Positions 1 to 6,511 of a stretch of 6,511 nucleotides of DNA are shown piece after piece (position 1 is the stretch's first letter; each line of letters opens with the position of its first letter). The position numbers and the translations under genes were made by a program. Source of the stretch: Bacteroidales bacterium (GTDB lineage: Bacteria > Bacteroidota > Bacteroidia > Bacteroidales > ML635J-15). The notes below the pieces were generated by a model, which was given only the letters and a program-made list of their open reading frames with translations, did no database searches and was not told the DNA's origin. The stretch covers positions 1-6,511 of the forward strand of contig SLSH01000237.1 of the NCBI GenBank assembly GCA_007130555.1, read 5' to 3'.

Positions 1-101
1 CTTTAATAAAATAGTTTTCTAAAATAAATATTTTATTTGTTATTCTATTATTAAAAACAACTTACTTTTCAACAATTTATGTTTATAAATTTCTTTTTTT
101 T

Positions 102-162
102 ATAATATTTTGTAACTAATTTTGAATATTGTAAAAATTTTTATTTTTTTACAAAATATTAT
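102..162. repeat. Perfect 14-nt inverted repeat upstream of clpC
   Basis: The left arm at 102-115 (ATAATATTTTGTAA) is the exact reverse complement of the right arm at 149-162 (TTACAAAATATTAT), with a 33-nt spacer. Pairing stops at the next base on both sides. It lies 125 nt before the clpC start and just before two TAnnTTTG-like boxes. It could be an operator, a weak terminator for a gene left of the window, or chance in DNA that is nearly 90% A+T. The arms contain only one G or C each, so a hairpin would be weak, and no U-tract follows the right arm. Confidence 0.5.
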
Positions 163-182
163 TTAAATTATCTTTGTTATTA

Positions 183-215
183 ATTGAGATTATAAACTAA
201 AAACGCTTATTTTTG
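183..215 (+). promoter_or_regulatory. Candidate Bacteroidota-type promoter for clpC
   Basis: A TATTTTTG box at 208-215 matches the Bacteroidota -7 consensus TAnnTTTG. An ATTG at 183-186 lies 21 nt upstream and partly matches the -33 TTTG element. A transcript starting about 7 nt after the box would have a leader of roughly 65 nt. A second TAnnTTTG match (TATCTTTG, 169-176) has no good -33 partner. In DNA this rich in A and T such matches arise easily by chance. No CIRCE-like or CtsR-like heat-shock operator was seen. Confidence 0.35.
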
Positions 216-286
216 TTATTATTTATAATTAATGAAATTATATGAGCTTAGCTTGAAAAATATTTACAAATAATACTATAATAGAA

Positions 287-2791
287 ATGAAAAGAAAATT
301 CTCAAAATCATTATTGGATGTAGTGCAGTACAGCAAGGAAGAAGCAATCAGATTAGGAAACGATTATTTAGGTCCGGAACATTTATTTCTCGGTATTTTA
401 CGCGAATCTAACGGTATGGCAATAAATATACTTAACGATTTGGATGTTAATATTACCGAGTTAAGGAGTAAAATAGAATCTTATATTAAAAACTCTAATA
501 ATGAATTAACTACAGAAGATATAGATAAGATTACCCCTACAAAAACTACGGAAAGGATTCAAAAATTTATGTACTCCGAGGCAGTATCATTAAACTGTGA
601 TGAAATTCATACCGGGCATTTATTACTTGCAATTTTGAAAGTCCCCAGTCGTTTTTCTCAACTTTTAGACGAATATAATATTGAATACGATATGGTAAAA
701 ATGAGTTTAGAGTTTGATTTTAAACCGGAAAATTCTATTGAAGACGATGATGAAGATGATGATGAGGAAAATGACAGCAGTTATTCTTCTCCTGTAAAAA
801 AAGAAACAAGTGTAAAGTCAAAGTCCGACACACCTGTATTAGACAGTTTTGGAGTTGACATTACCAAAGCTGCCGAAGAAGGGAAACTTGATCCTATCGT
901 TGGCAGAGACAAAGAAATAGAACGTTTATCACAGATTTTAAGCAGGAGAAAGAAAAACAATCCCGTTTTAATCGGTGAACCCGGCGTAGGAAAATCGGCA
1001 ATCGTAGAAGGCTTTGCTACCAGAATTGTTCAAAAAAAGGTTTCTCACATATTATTTGATAAAAGAGTTATTACTTTGGATATGGCATCAATTGTTGCCG
1101 GAACAAAATACAGAGGACAATTTGAAGAACGAATGAAAGCTTTATTAAGTGAATTGGTCAAAACAAATGATGTCATTCTTTTTATTGATGAAATTCATAC
1201 AATTGTCGGAGCAGGAAGTACTACGGGTTCTCTGGATGCTGCAAATATGCTTAAACCTGCACTGGCAAGAGGAGAAATTCAGTGCATAGGTGCTACAACT
1301 TTAGATGAATACAGAAAACATATTGAAAAAGACGGAGCATTAGAACGAAGATTTCAAAAAGTCATAGTAGAAGCAACTTCTTCGGAAGAAACTTTTCAAA
1401 TCCTAAACAGAATAAAAGAAAGATACGAAGATCATCATAAAGTTAAATATACAGATAAAGCCTTGGACGCATGCGTAAAATTAACAAACCGATATGTCAG
1501 CGACAGATGTCTGCCCGACAAGGCTATAGATGCTTTAGATGAAGCAGGTAGCAGAGTTCACATCGCTACGGTTTTGGTACCTCAACAAATTCTTAAATTA
1601 GAAGAAGAATTAGAAAAAGCTAAAGAATTAAAATTAAATGCCGTTAAAAGTCAGCAATTCGAAAAAGCCGCTTCGATGCGAGACAAAGAACGCCAGATTG
1701 AATTAAATATAGAAAGAGCAAAAGAACAGTGGATTAAAGAAATGAGCGAAAAACGTGAAATTGTTAATGAAGAAAATGTAGCAGAAGTTGTAGCGATGAT
1801 TTCGGGTGTACCTGTTAAAAGAATTGCTCAAAGCGAAGGAAACAGACTGCTTAAAATGGAAGAAGAACTTGCCGATTCAATTATTGGACAAGATAACGCT
1901 ATAAAAAAAGTAGTACAGGCAATTCAAAGAAACAGAGCAGGTTTAAAAAATCCGAATAAACCTATCGGTACATTTATTTTTCTTGGTCCTACAGGAGTAG
2001 GAAAAACTCAACTTGCAAAAGTTCTGGCAAGATATCTTTTCGATTCTGACGATGCATTGATAAGAATTGATATGAGCGAATATATGGAAAAATTTTCAGT
2101 TTCAAGACTCGTAGGTGCTCCTCCGGGATATGTCGGATATGAAGAAGGCGGACAATTATCCGAAAAAGTCAGACGCAAACCATACTCGGTTGTATTATTG
2201 GACGAAATAGAAAAAGCTCACCCCGATGTATATCATATTTTATTGCAAATGCTCGACGAAGGAAGACTAACAGACAGCCTTGGACGAAAAATCGATTTTA
2301 AAAATACCATTATTATCATGACCTCTAATATCGGTACCAGACAACTTGTGGAGTACGGTCATGGGGTCGGGTTCGAGACAAAAGCAAAAAAAGACAATAT
2401 TCAGACAGACTCAAAAAGTATTATCGAAAATGCTCTTAAAAAAACTTTTGCTCCCGAATTCTTAAACCGTATTGATGATGTAGTATTATTTAATCCTCTT
2501 ACAAAAAATGATATTTTTAAAATTATTGAAATTGAATTACAAGGACTATATTCCAGATTAAAAGAACTTGGATATAATATCAAAATCTCTAAAATTGCAA
2601 AAGATTTTATCTCAGAAAAAGGATTTGATGTAAAATTTGGAGCAAGACCTCTGCAAAGAGCTATTCAAAAGTATCTGGAAGATGCGATGGCTGAAACTAT
2701 TATTAAAGCTGAAATTAAACAAGGAGATACCATAAATGTAGGATACAATCAAAAATCCGGAATAACTATTAAGATATCTAAAAGCAAGTAA
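287..2791 (+). CDS. clpC: ClpC, ATP-dependent unfoldase subunit of the Clp protease
   Basis: This 834-residue cytosolic AAA+ protein is of normal ClpC length. By family knowledge it forms a hexamer that unfolds proteins and threads them into ClpP. In order: a double Clp-N domain (about 1-145); an acidic linker (152-162); D1 with Walker A GEPGVGKS (230-237), pore-loop KYRG (Y275), Walker B D301-E302 and arginine fingers R354-R355; a short coiled-coil middle domain (about 432-485) with a UVR-like motif around F458; D2 with Walker A GPTGVGKT (567-574), pore-loop GYVG (614-617), Walker B D639-E640, arginine finger R728 and sensor-2 GAR (R787). The short middle domain argues against ClpB, and a VGF tripeptide (694-696) in D2 suggests ClpP docking. 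The start is secure because an in-frame TGA lies at 254-256 with no other start after it. No Shine-Dalgarno is visible. In the second N-domain repeat, a glutamate expected at position 110 is glycine. The partner clpP is not in the window. Confidence 0.96.
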   Translation: MKRKFSKSLLDVVQYSKEEAIRLGNDYLGPEHLFLGILRESNGMAINILNDLDVNITELRSKIESYIKNSNNELTTEDIDKITPTKTTERIQKFMYSEAVSLNCDEIHTGHLLLAILKVPSRFSQLLDEYNIEYDMVKMSLEFDFKPENSIEDDDEDDDEENDSSYSSPVKKETSVKSKSDTPVLDSFGVDITKAAEEGKLDPIVGRDKEIERLSQILSRRKKNNPVLIGEPGVGKSAIVEGFATRIVQKKVSHILFDKRVITLDMASIVAGTKYRGQFEERMKALLSELVKTNDVILFIDEIHTIVGAGSTTGSLDAANMLKPALARGEIQCIGATTLDEYRKHIEKDGALERRFQKVIVEATSSEETFQILNRIKERYEDHHKVKYTDKALDACVKLTNRYVSDRCLPDKAIDALDEAGSRVHIATVLVPQQILKLEEELEKAKELKLNAVKSQQFEKAASMRDKERQIELNIERAKEQWIKEMSEKREIVNEENVAEVVAMISGVPVKRIAQSEGNRLLKMEEELADSIIGQDNAIKKVVQAIQRNRAGLKNPNKPIGTFIFLGPTGVGKTQLAKVLARYLFDSDDALIRIDMSEYMEKFSVSRLVGAPPGYVGYEEGGQLSEKVRRKPYSVVLLDEIEKAHPDVYHILLQMLDEGRLTDSLGRKIDFKNTIIIMTSNIGTRQLVEYGHGVGFETKAKKDNIQTDSKSIIENALKKTFAPEFLNRIDDVVLFNPLTKNDIFKIIEIELQGLYSRLKELGYNIKISKIAKDFISEKGFDVKFGARPLQRAIQKYLEDAMAETIIKAEIKQGDTINVGYNQKSGITIKISKSK

Positions 2792-2840
2792 TTTTTGTAA
2801 CATCATATAATATTTATTTATTATTTTAATATCCTTAAAA

Positions 2841-4391
2841 ATGAAAACATTATTATCCGTAATTTCTGCTTTAATAATAGTTTCTTTAAATTATGCCCAA
2901 GAAACATTAGAATTAAAATTTTCTATAAACCAAAACAGCAATTACCTGAAATTAGACAGTATTTTAATTGAAAATACAACTATTTCTGTTGATACAACTA
3001 TTTATTATCCTGATAATAGTTTAAGTTTGGATATAATATCAGGTATTATTCCCATAAAAAGTAATAATCAGTTTGAAGTATCGCAAAACTATCCTAATCC
3101 TTTTGAAAACAAAACCAGTATCGATGTATATGTGCCTGATAATGATTATCTTACCATACAGATTTTTGATAATACGGGAAGAATGTTGGATTATTTTGAA
3201 AAGAACTTAAATTCGGGCGAACATACATTTAGTTTTTATCCCGGTCAACAACAAAATTATATATTAAATTTTAAATCAGGGAACAAAGAAAAGAGCATTA
3301 AATTATTACATACAGGTTCGGGTAAAAACCGGTGTAAAATTGTTTATGAAGATAATTTTATTCAGAATAAAATCAGATCCGGCAAAATGTCTCACTTTTC
3401 GTATTCTTTCGGAGATAATTTGCGTTTCACGGGATTTGTTACCGCCTGTTCATTAACCGAAATTGTAGAAATTACGGATAGTCCGACAACATCTGTTGAA
3501 TATTTTTTTGATTTTACTCATTTAACGGATACGCCCCCTGCTCCTCCCGAAATAATAGGAATCACTGCAACTGAATCATCAATACTTTGGGAATGGACTG
3601 ATGTTGAAAATGTAAACGGATATAAATATAATACCATTAATGAATATCATACAGCTATTGATAATGAGATGAATACATCATTGATGCAAACGGATTTAAC
3701 GGCAGGAACAAATTATGAATTATTTGTATGGGCACACAATGACTGCGAAGAGTCTTCTTATCTGCAGATGAATAAAGCTACGGATGCTTTGCCTTTAACA
3801 CAAGACGAAATTGATTTGATTCTTGACGGAAATAGTGATTCAGAGATGACCATTATGAATATATTTGAACAACCCGACTCTGTTATTCTCAGGACTAAAT
3901 CTACAAATGTTATTCTCGAAGAAGAACATTTAGATTATCTTGCCAACAGGATGTTAGTAACTGTACAGGGTACAGGTATCGGAATTGCTGCGCCTCAGGT
4001 CGGTATAAACAGAAGAATTATCTGGGTTCAGAGACATGATAAAGGAACTATGTTTAATCGTCCGTTTGAAATTTATTATAACCCCAGAATTACCCGATAT
4101 TCCGATACTGTTGCATACAGAAATGACGGATGTTTATCTGTACCAACAGGAGGAGAATATCCTGAAACAGAAGGTTTTTCATATAGGGCAATTTGGGTGG
4201 AAGTAGAATATTACGATGAAAGCGGCAATTATAATAAGGAGGTTATCTCCCAGCCACTTACAGCTCATATTTTTCAGCACGAAATAGATCATCTTGACGG
4301 AATTATGTTTTTTGACTTGCAGGAAGTAGAGAAAAAAATCAGAAATTTTGTTATTATCGAAGCTGACCCTTATGATGTTTTAAAAGATTAA
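2841..4391 (+). CDS. Exported multidomain protein with C-terminal peptide deformylase domain
   Basis: The 516 residues begin with a signal peptide (1-20, likely cut near YAQ-ET; no lipobox). Residues 21-230 resemble the N-terminal module I know from Bacteroidota FISUMP proteins: a LDSILIENTT segment, an internal T9SS-tail-like domain (79-158, with YPNPF and a GR turn), then a SYSFGDNLRFTG segment. An FN3 domain follows (232-314), then PDF (about 335-516). The PDF part has all three motifs: GIGIAAPQ (379-386), DGCLS (429-433) and QHEIDH (479-484). Expected metal ligands C431, H480 and H484 and catalytic E481 are present, so it is probably active. Family PDFs remove formyl from N-terminal formyl-Met in the cytosol. 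Here the signal peptide implies export, so the substrate is unknown. The T9SS-like domain is not C-terminal, so T9SS sorting is unlikely and the periplasm is more probable. Motif II has Asp where Glu is usual. The gene starts 49 bp after clpC, has no Shine-Dalgarno, and ends at a strong terminator. Domain calls are firm for PDF and FN3 and less so for the N-terminal module. Confidence 0.88.
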   Translation: MKTLLSVISALIIVSLNYAQETLELKFSINQNSNYLKLDSILIENTTISVDTTIYYPDNSLSLDIISGIIPIKSNNQFEVSQNYPNPFENKTSIDVYVPDNDYLTIQIFDNTGRMLDYFEKNLNSGEHTFSFYPGQQQNYILNFKSGNKEKSIKLLHTGSGKNRCKIVYEDNFIQNKIRSGKMSHFSYSFGDNLRFTGFVTACSLTEIVEITDSPTTSVEYFFDFTHLTDTPPAPPEIIGITATESSILWEWTDVENVNGYKYNTINEYHTAIDNEMNTSLMQTDLTAGTNYELFVWAHNDCEESSYLQMNKATDALPLTQDEIDLILDGNSDSEMTIMNIFEQPDSVILRTKSTNVILEEEHLDYLANRMLVTVQGTGIGIAAPQVGINRRIIWVQRHDKGTMFNRPFEIYYNPRITRYSDTVAYRNDGCLSVPTGGEYPETEGFSYRAIWVEVEYYDESGNYNKEVISQPLTAHIFQHEIDHLDGIMFFDLQEVEKKIRNFVIIEADPYDVLKD

Positions 4392-4402
4392 ATCTATTTA
4401 TA

Positions 4403-4441
4403 AAAAAAAATGTTGGAACATTATGAACCAACATTTTTTTT
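4403..4441. terminator. Bidirectional intrinsic terminator between converging genes
   Basis: A perfect 14-bp stem pairs 4403-4416 (an A-tract followed by TGTTGG) with 4428-4441 (CCAACA followed by eight T), around an 11-nt loop. The GC-containing core is 6 bp. An A-run precedes the core and a T-run follows it, so RNA from either strand would form a hairpin followed by a U-tract. It starts 11 nt after the PDF gene stop and lies 18 nt beyond the stop of the minus-strand gene, and fits both as their shared terminator. Confidence 0.88.
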
Positions 4442-4459
4442 AAAATAATATCTTGCTTA

Positions 4460-6337
4460 TTAATTCTTTATCAGTTTATGAACCGAAACATCTTTATTTG
4501 TATAAACTTTTAAGAAATATACACCTTTAGCATGTTCTGATAAATCAAATCCTGCATTATAATTATCAACAAGTTGCGAATAAATAATTTGTCCTGAGGT
4601 ATTTATTACTTCCACTCTGTGAATATTTTCGCCTGATTTTACATTAATAATACCGTTTGAAGGATTCGGATAAATATTTATATTATTATCAACTATTGAT
4701 TTTACCGAAGTAACATCTGTTAATTTTAATTTATATGCAACATTAACATCTCCGTTTACCATATTTTGCACAAACATAATTACATAACAGTTATCTACAT
4801 CATAATCAGGGTCAATGGTAATATTAAAACTTTCTTGAATCGGATTGTTCGTACTAAAATCCAGAACGGTTCCGTTTGCATCGGGATACATACTTCTTGC
4901 TACATTATTCAGAGAAGTTTCTCCATGCCATGATTCAGGAATATTTGTTTCGGTAAGTACTACCATTAGTCTCATTTCATCATCAAAATACGGAAAAGTT
5001 TCTTCTACTGTAATATCTACTTCCCATACACTAGGGTCTGCGGTAATTTGTGCAAATGCATCAATTGTATAAAGCGTTGGGATATTTATGTATTCTTCAT
5101 AATAATATTCATATATTTCAAAATGTTCTTGTACAGTCGGGGCAGTCCCTTCAAGTGCCGTAGTTCCGTTTATAATTGTAGTAGGAACTCCGAAACCATC
5201 TGCTTCAGGATCTCCGAATAAATCAAAATAAAAATTATGTCTTACAGGAGAGGCAGGAGTTTCATAATAGTCATTTACTTGATATTGAATTTTAGCAACA
5301 CTAAGACCTTCGGTTTCCATCATCTGGGAAGCTTGCGCTGCAGTAGGACAATATGGGCACCAGGTACCTGTAAATGTTTCAAATAAAACCAATTCTCTTT
5401 GATTTCCACCCGGAATTGTAACAACTTCGATTCCTGCAGAACTTGAATATCCTGAACTTGTACCGTAAAATGCATAAAGTTGGTAAGTATATGTTTGAGG
5501 GAAAAGATTTTCATCCGTATATGTTAATACACTATCTCCCACAAGAGCAATTTCATTACCGTTTCGTACAATAGAATAACTTACCGGTTCTCCTTCTTCA
5601 GGAGCATTCCAAGTCAATAAAACATCATTATCGTTAATTATTTCGGCATTAAAATTTGTTGGAGGATATGGCGTTTCTACTTCTTCAATAAGAAAATCGT
5701 CCATATAATATTCACAGGTTCCTCCTTCGTTCCATGCATAAAAATCAAAAGCTCCCAGTTGATTAACTCCTCCGGTACCAAAGGTTCCGTTACTCCATTG
5801 GTATGCAAGTATAAGTTGATCATTAACATACATATCAATCCAGTCGCTGTTTAGGTCGATAAAGTGTTGAAATTTCATCCACTCTCCCGCTTCATAGTTG
5901 AAAGATGCTGCTGATTGACCTCCTCCGTCAATCGTACATACTCCGTTCTGGAAAAAAACCTGTAATCCCCAGACTAATCCGGTACCCGAAGGATTAAAAT
6001 TTTGCATAATATTATAATATCCCTGACGACCTTCGGCAATTAATATGTAAAATTCTACCCTGTAACGTCCCTCTGTAATTCCTCCGAAATCAATAACTCC
6101 GTCATTATTACCAAATACCTGTACGGATTTTGTACCACTTAAAGCATAATTATCCGAAACCAACGGGTCTTCGTCTGACCCTGGGTCACCACTCCATGTA
6201 TCCCACCATTCAGGACATTGTAATGCAATTCCTTCGTCAACATTATATGACTCAAAATCATCGGAATACAATACCTGAGCATTTAAACTAATTGCTGCAA
6301 TCAGTATTGCAGAACATAAAAATAATAGTTTTTTCAT
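4460..6337 (-). CDS. T9SS-secreted protein with Omp28-like thioredoxin domain
   Basis: The 625 residues start with a signal peptide (1-20, likely cut at LNA-QV). Residues 21-218 form a beta-rich segment that opens with SDDFESY and closes with YYMDDFLIEE, typical of concanavalin/LamG-like jelly-roll domains in secreted Bacteroidota proteins. An FN3 domain follows (about 222-308). Residues 315 to about 545 resemble the Omp28-like family: a thioredoxin fold opens with LVLFETFTGTWCPYCP, giving CXXC at C327-C330, with a probable cis-proline at P385 (GVPTT) and the family-like segment NNVARSMYPDANG (477-489). The C-terminal 75 residues (about 549-625) are a T9SS type A sorting domain, with INIYPNPSNG and the terminal KGVYFLKVYTN and HKLIKN segments. 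The expected fate is Sec export, then passage through T9SS to the cell surface or medium with tail removal. The CPYC motif suggests thiol-disulfide exchange, but substrate and direction are unknown. It stands alone, converging on the PDF gene. No Shine-Dalgarno is visible. Confidence 0.85.
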   Translation of the reverse strand: MKKLLFLCSAILIAAISLNAQVLYSDDFESYNVDEGIALQCPEWWDTWSGDPGSDEDPLVSDNYALSGTKSVQVFGNNDGVIDFGGITEGRYRVEFYILIAEGRQGYYNIMQNFNPSGTGLVWGLQVFFQNGVCTIDGGGQSAASFNYEAGEWMKFQHFIDLNSDWIDMYVNDQLILAYQWSNGTFGTGGVNQLGAFDFYAWNEGGTCEYYMDDFLIEEVETPYPPTNFNAEIINDNDVLLTWNAPEEGEPVSYSIVRNGNEIALVGDSVLTYTDENLFPQTYTYQLYAFYGTSSGYSSSAGIEVVTIPGGNQRELVLFETFTGTWCPYCPTAAQASQMMETEGLSVAKIQYQVNDYYETPASPVRHNFYFDLFGDPEADGFGVPTTIINGTTALEGTAPTVQEHFEIYEYYYEEYINIPTLYTIDAFAQITADPSVWEVDITVEETFPYFDDEMRLMVVLTETNIPESWHGETSLNNVARSMYPDANGTVLDFSTNNPIQESFNITIDPDYDVDNCYVIMFVQNMVNGDVNVAYKLKLTDVTSVKSIVDNNINIYPNPSNGIINVKSGENIHRVEVINTSGQIIYSQLVDNYNAGFDLSEHAKGVYFLKVYTNKDVSVHKLIKN

Positions 6338-6374
6338 AATAGTTATAAATTAAATTAAACAATAAATTTTTGTT

Positions 6375-6382
6375 CAAAATTA
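6375..6382 (-). promoter_or_regulatory. Candidate -7 box for the secreted thioredoxin-like gene
   Basis: Read on the minus strand, 6382 to 6375 is TAATTTTG, a full match to the Bacteroidota -7 consensus TAnnTTTG, 37 nt ahead of the start codon. Transcription would begin about 30 nt before the gene. No TTTG or TTG is seen at the -33 distance, so this rests on one box in very AT-rich DNA. Confidence 0.33.
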
Positions 6383-6511
6383 ATATAAAATTATTACATA
6401 TATCTAATAAATTTTACATTTTTTACAATTTTTTCATTATCCTCTGCAAATACTTTTGTTACATTAAAGATTTTTCTTTTGAAATAACGTATAAAGTTAA
6501 ATAAATTAAAA

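Noticed and set aside
1..286. Searched for RNA genes, a CRISPR array, insertion-sequence ends or a divergent gene
   Set aside because: No cloverleaf, spaced direct repeats or transposase-like frame was seen, and no CAT trinucleotide (a minus-strand ATG) occurs in the region.
2401..2806. Two overlapping minus-strand ORFs of about 60 codons
   Set aside because: They are antisense to the conserved D2 C-terminal part of clpC and look like chance open frames.
2789..2840. TAATTTTTG near the clpC stop as a promoter for the deformylase gene
   Set aside because: The spacing is one base too long for TAnnTTTG and no -33 element lies at the right distance.
4845..5072. 75-codon ORF on the plus strand
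   Set aside because: It lies wholly antisense inside the Omp28-like gene, whose frame has clear domains and residue conservation; the antisense peptide has no recognisable features.
5320..5514. 64-codon minus-strand ORF in another frame of the secreted gene
   Set aside because: It overlaps the FN3 and CPYC-coding part of the gene on the same strand; no start signal or domain supports it.
6394..6511. An open minus-strand frame running in from the window edge for 39 codons to a TAA at 6394-6396, as if it were the tail of an upstream gene
   Set aside because: GC content is about 16%, like the non-coding DNA and well below the genes. The peptide is a run of Phe, Asn, Lys and Ile without a recognisable motif, and such open runs are not rare across six frames. 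More sequence to the right would decide.

Overview
The window looks like a piece of a low-GC Bacteroidota (Bacteroidetes) chromosome. The evidence is a type IX secretion system (T9SS) type A sorting domain, an Omp28-like thioredoxin fold, N-terminal modules known mainly from this phylum, no Shine-Dalgarno sequence ahead of any of the three genes, and TAnnTTTG-type -7 boxes in the very AT-rich upstream regions. Placement below phylum level is not supported by what can be seen.

Layout: positions 1-286 are AT-rich non-coding DNA holding a perfect 14-nt inverted repeat and a candidate promoter. Positions 287-2791 (+) encode ClpC, a double-ring AAA+ unfoldase with every ATPase motif intact and a VGF loop predicted to dock ClpP. 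After a 49-bp gap with no visible terminator, 2841-4391 (+) encodes an exported multidomain protein. It has a signal peptide, an N-terminal module of the kind seen in FISUMP proteins with an internal T9SS-tail-like domain, a fibronectin type III domain, and a C-terminal peptide deformylase (PDF) domain with all metal ligands. A strong hairpin at 4403-4441 has A/T tracts on both sides and can terminate both converging genes. Positions 4460-6337 (-) encode a T9SS-secreted protein with a jelly-roll-like N-terminal region, an FN3 domain, an Omp28-like thioredoxin domain with a CPYC motif, and a C-terminal sorting domain. Positions 6338-6511 are AT-rich and hold a candidate promoter for that gene.

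How the genes relate: clpC and the PDF gene are codirectional and could be cotranscribed, but ClpC is cytosolic and the deformylase is predicted to be exported, so shared function is not implied. The two other proteins are envelope or surface proteins that share parts (FN3 domains, T9SS-type domains) but converge and are separate transcription units. No multi-gene defence, mobile or biosynthetic system is visible. The most unusual item is the exported deformylase, in which a normally cytosolic catalytic domain sits where FISUMP proteins carry their own C-terminal domain.
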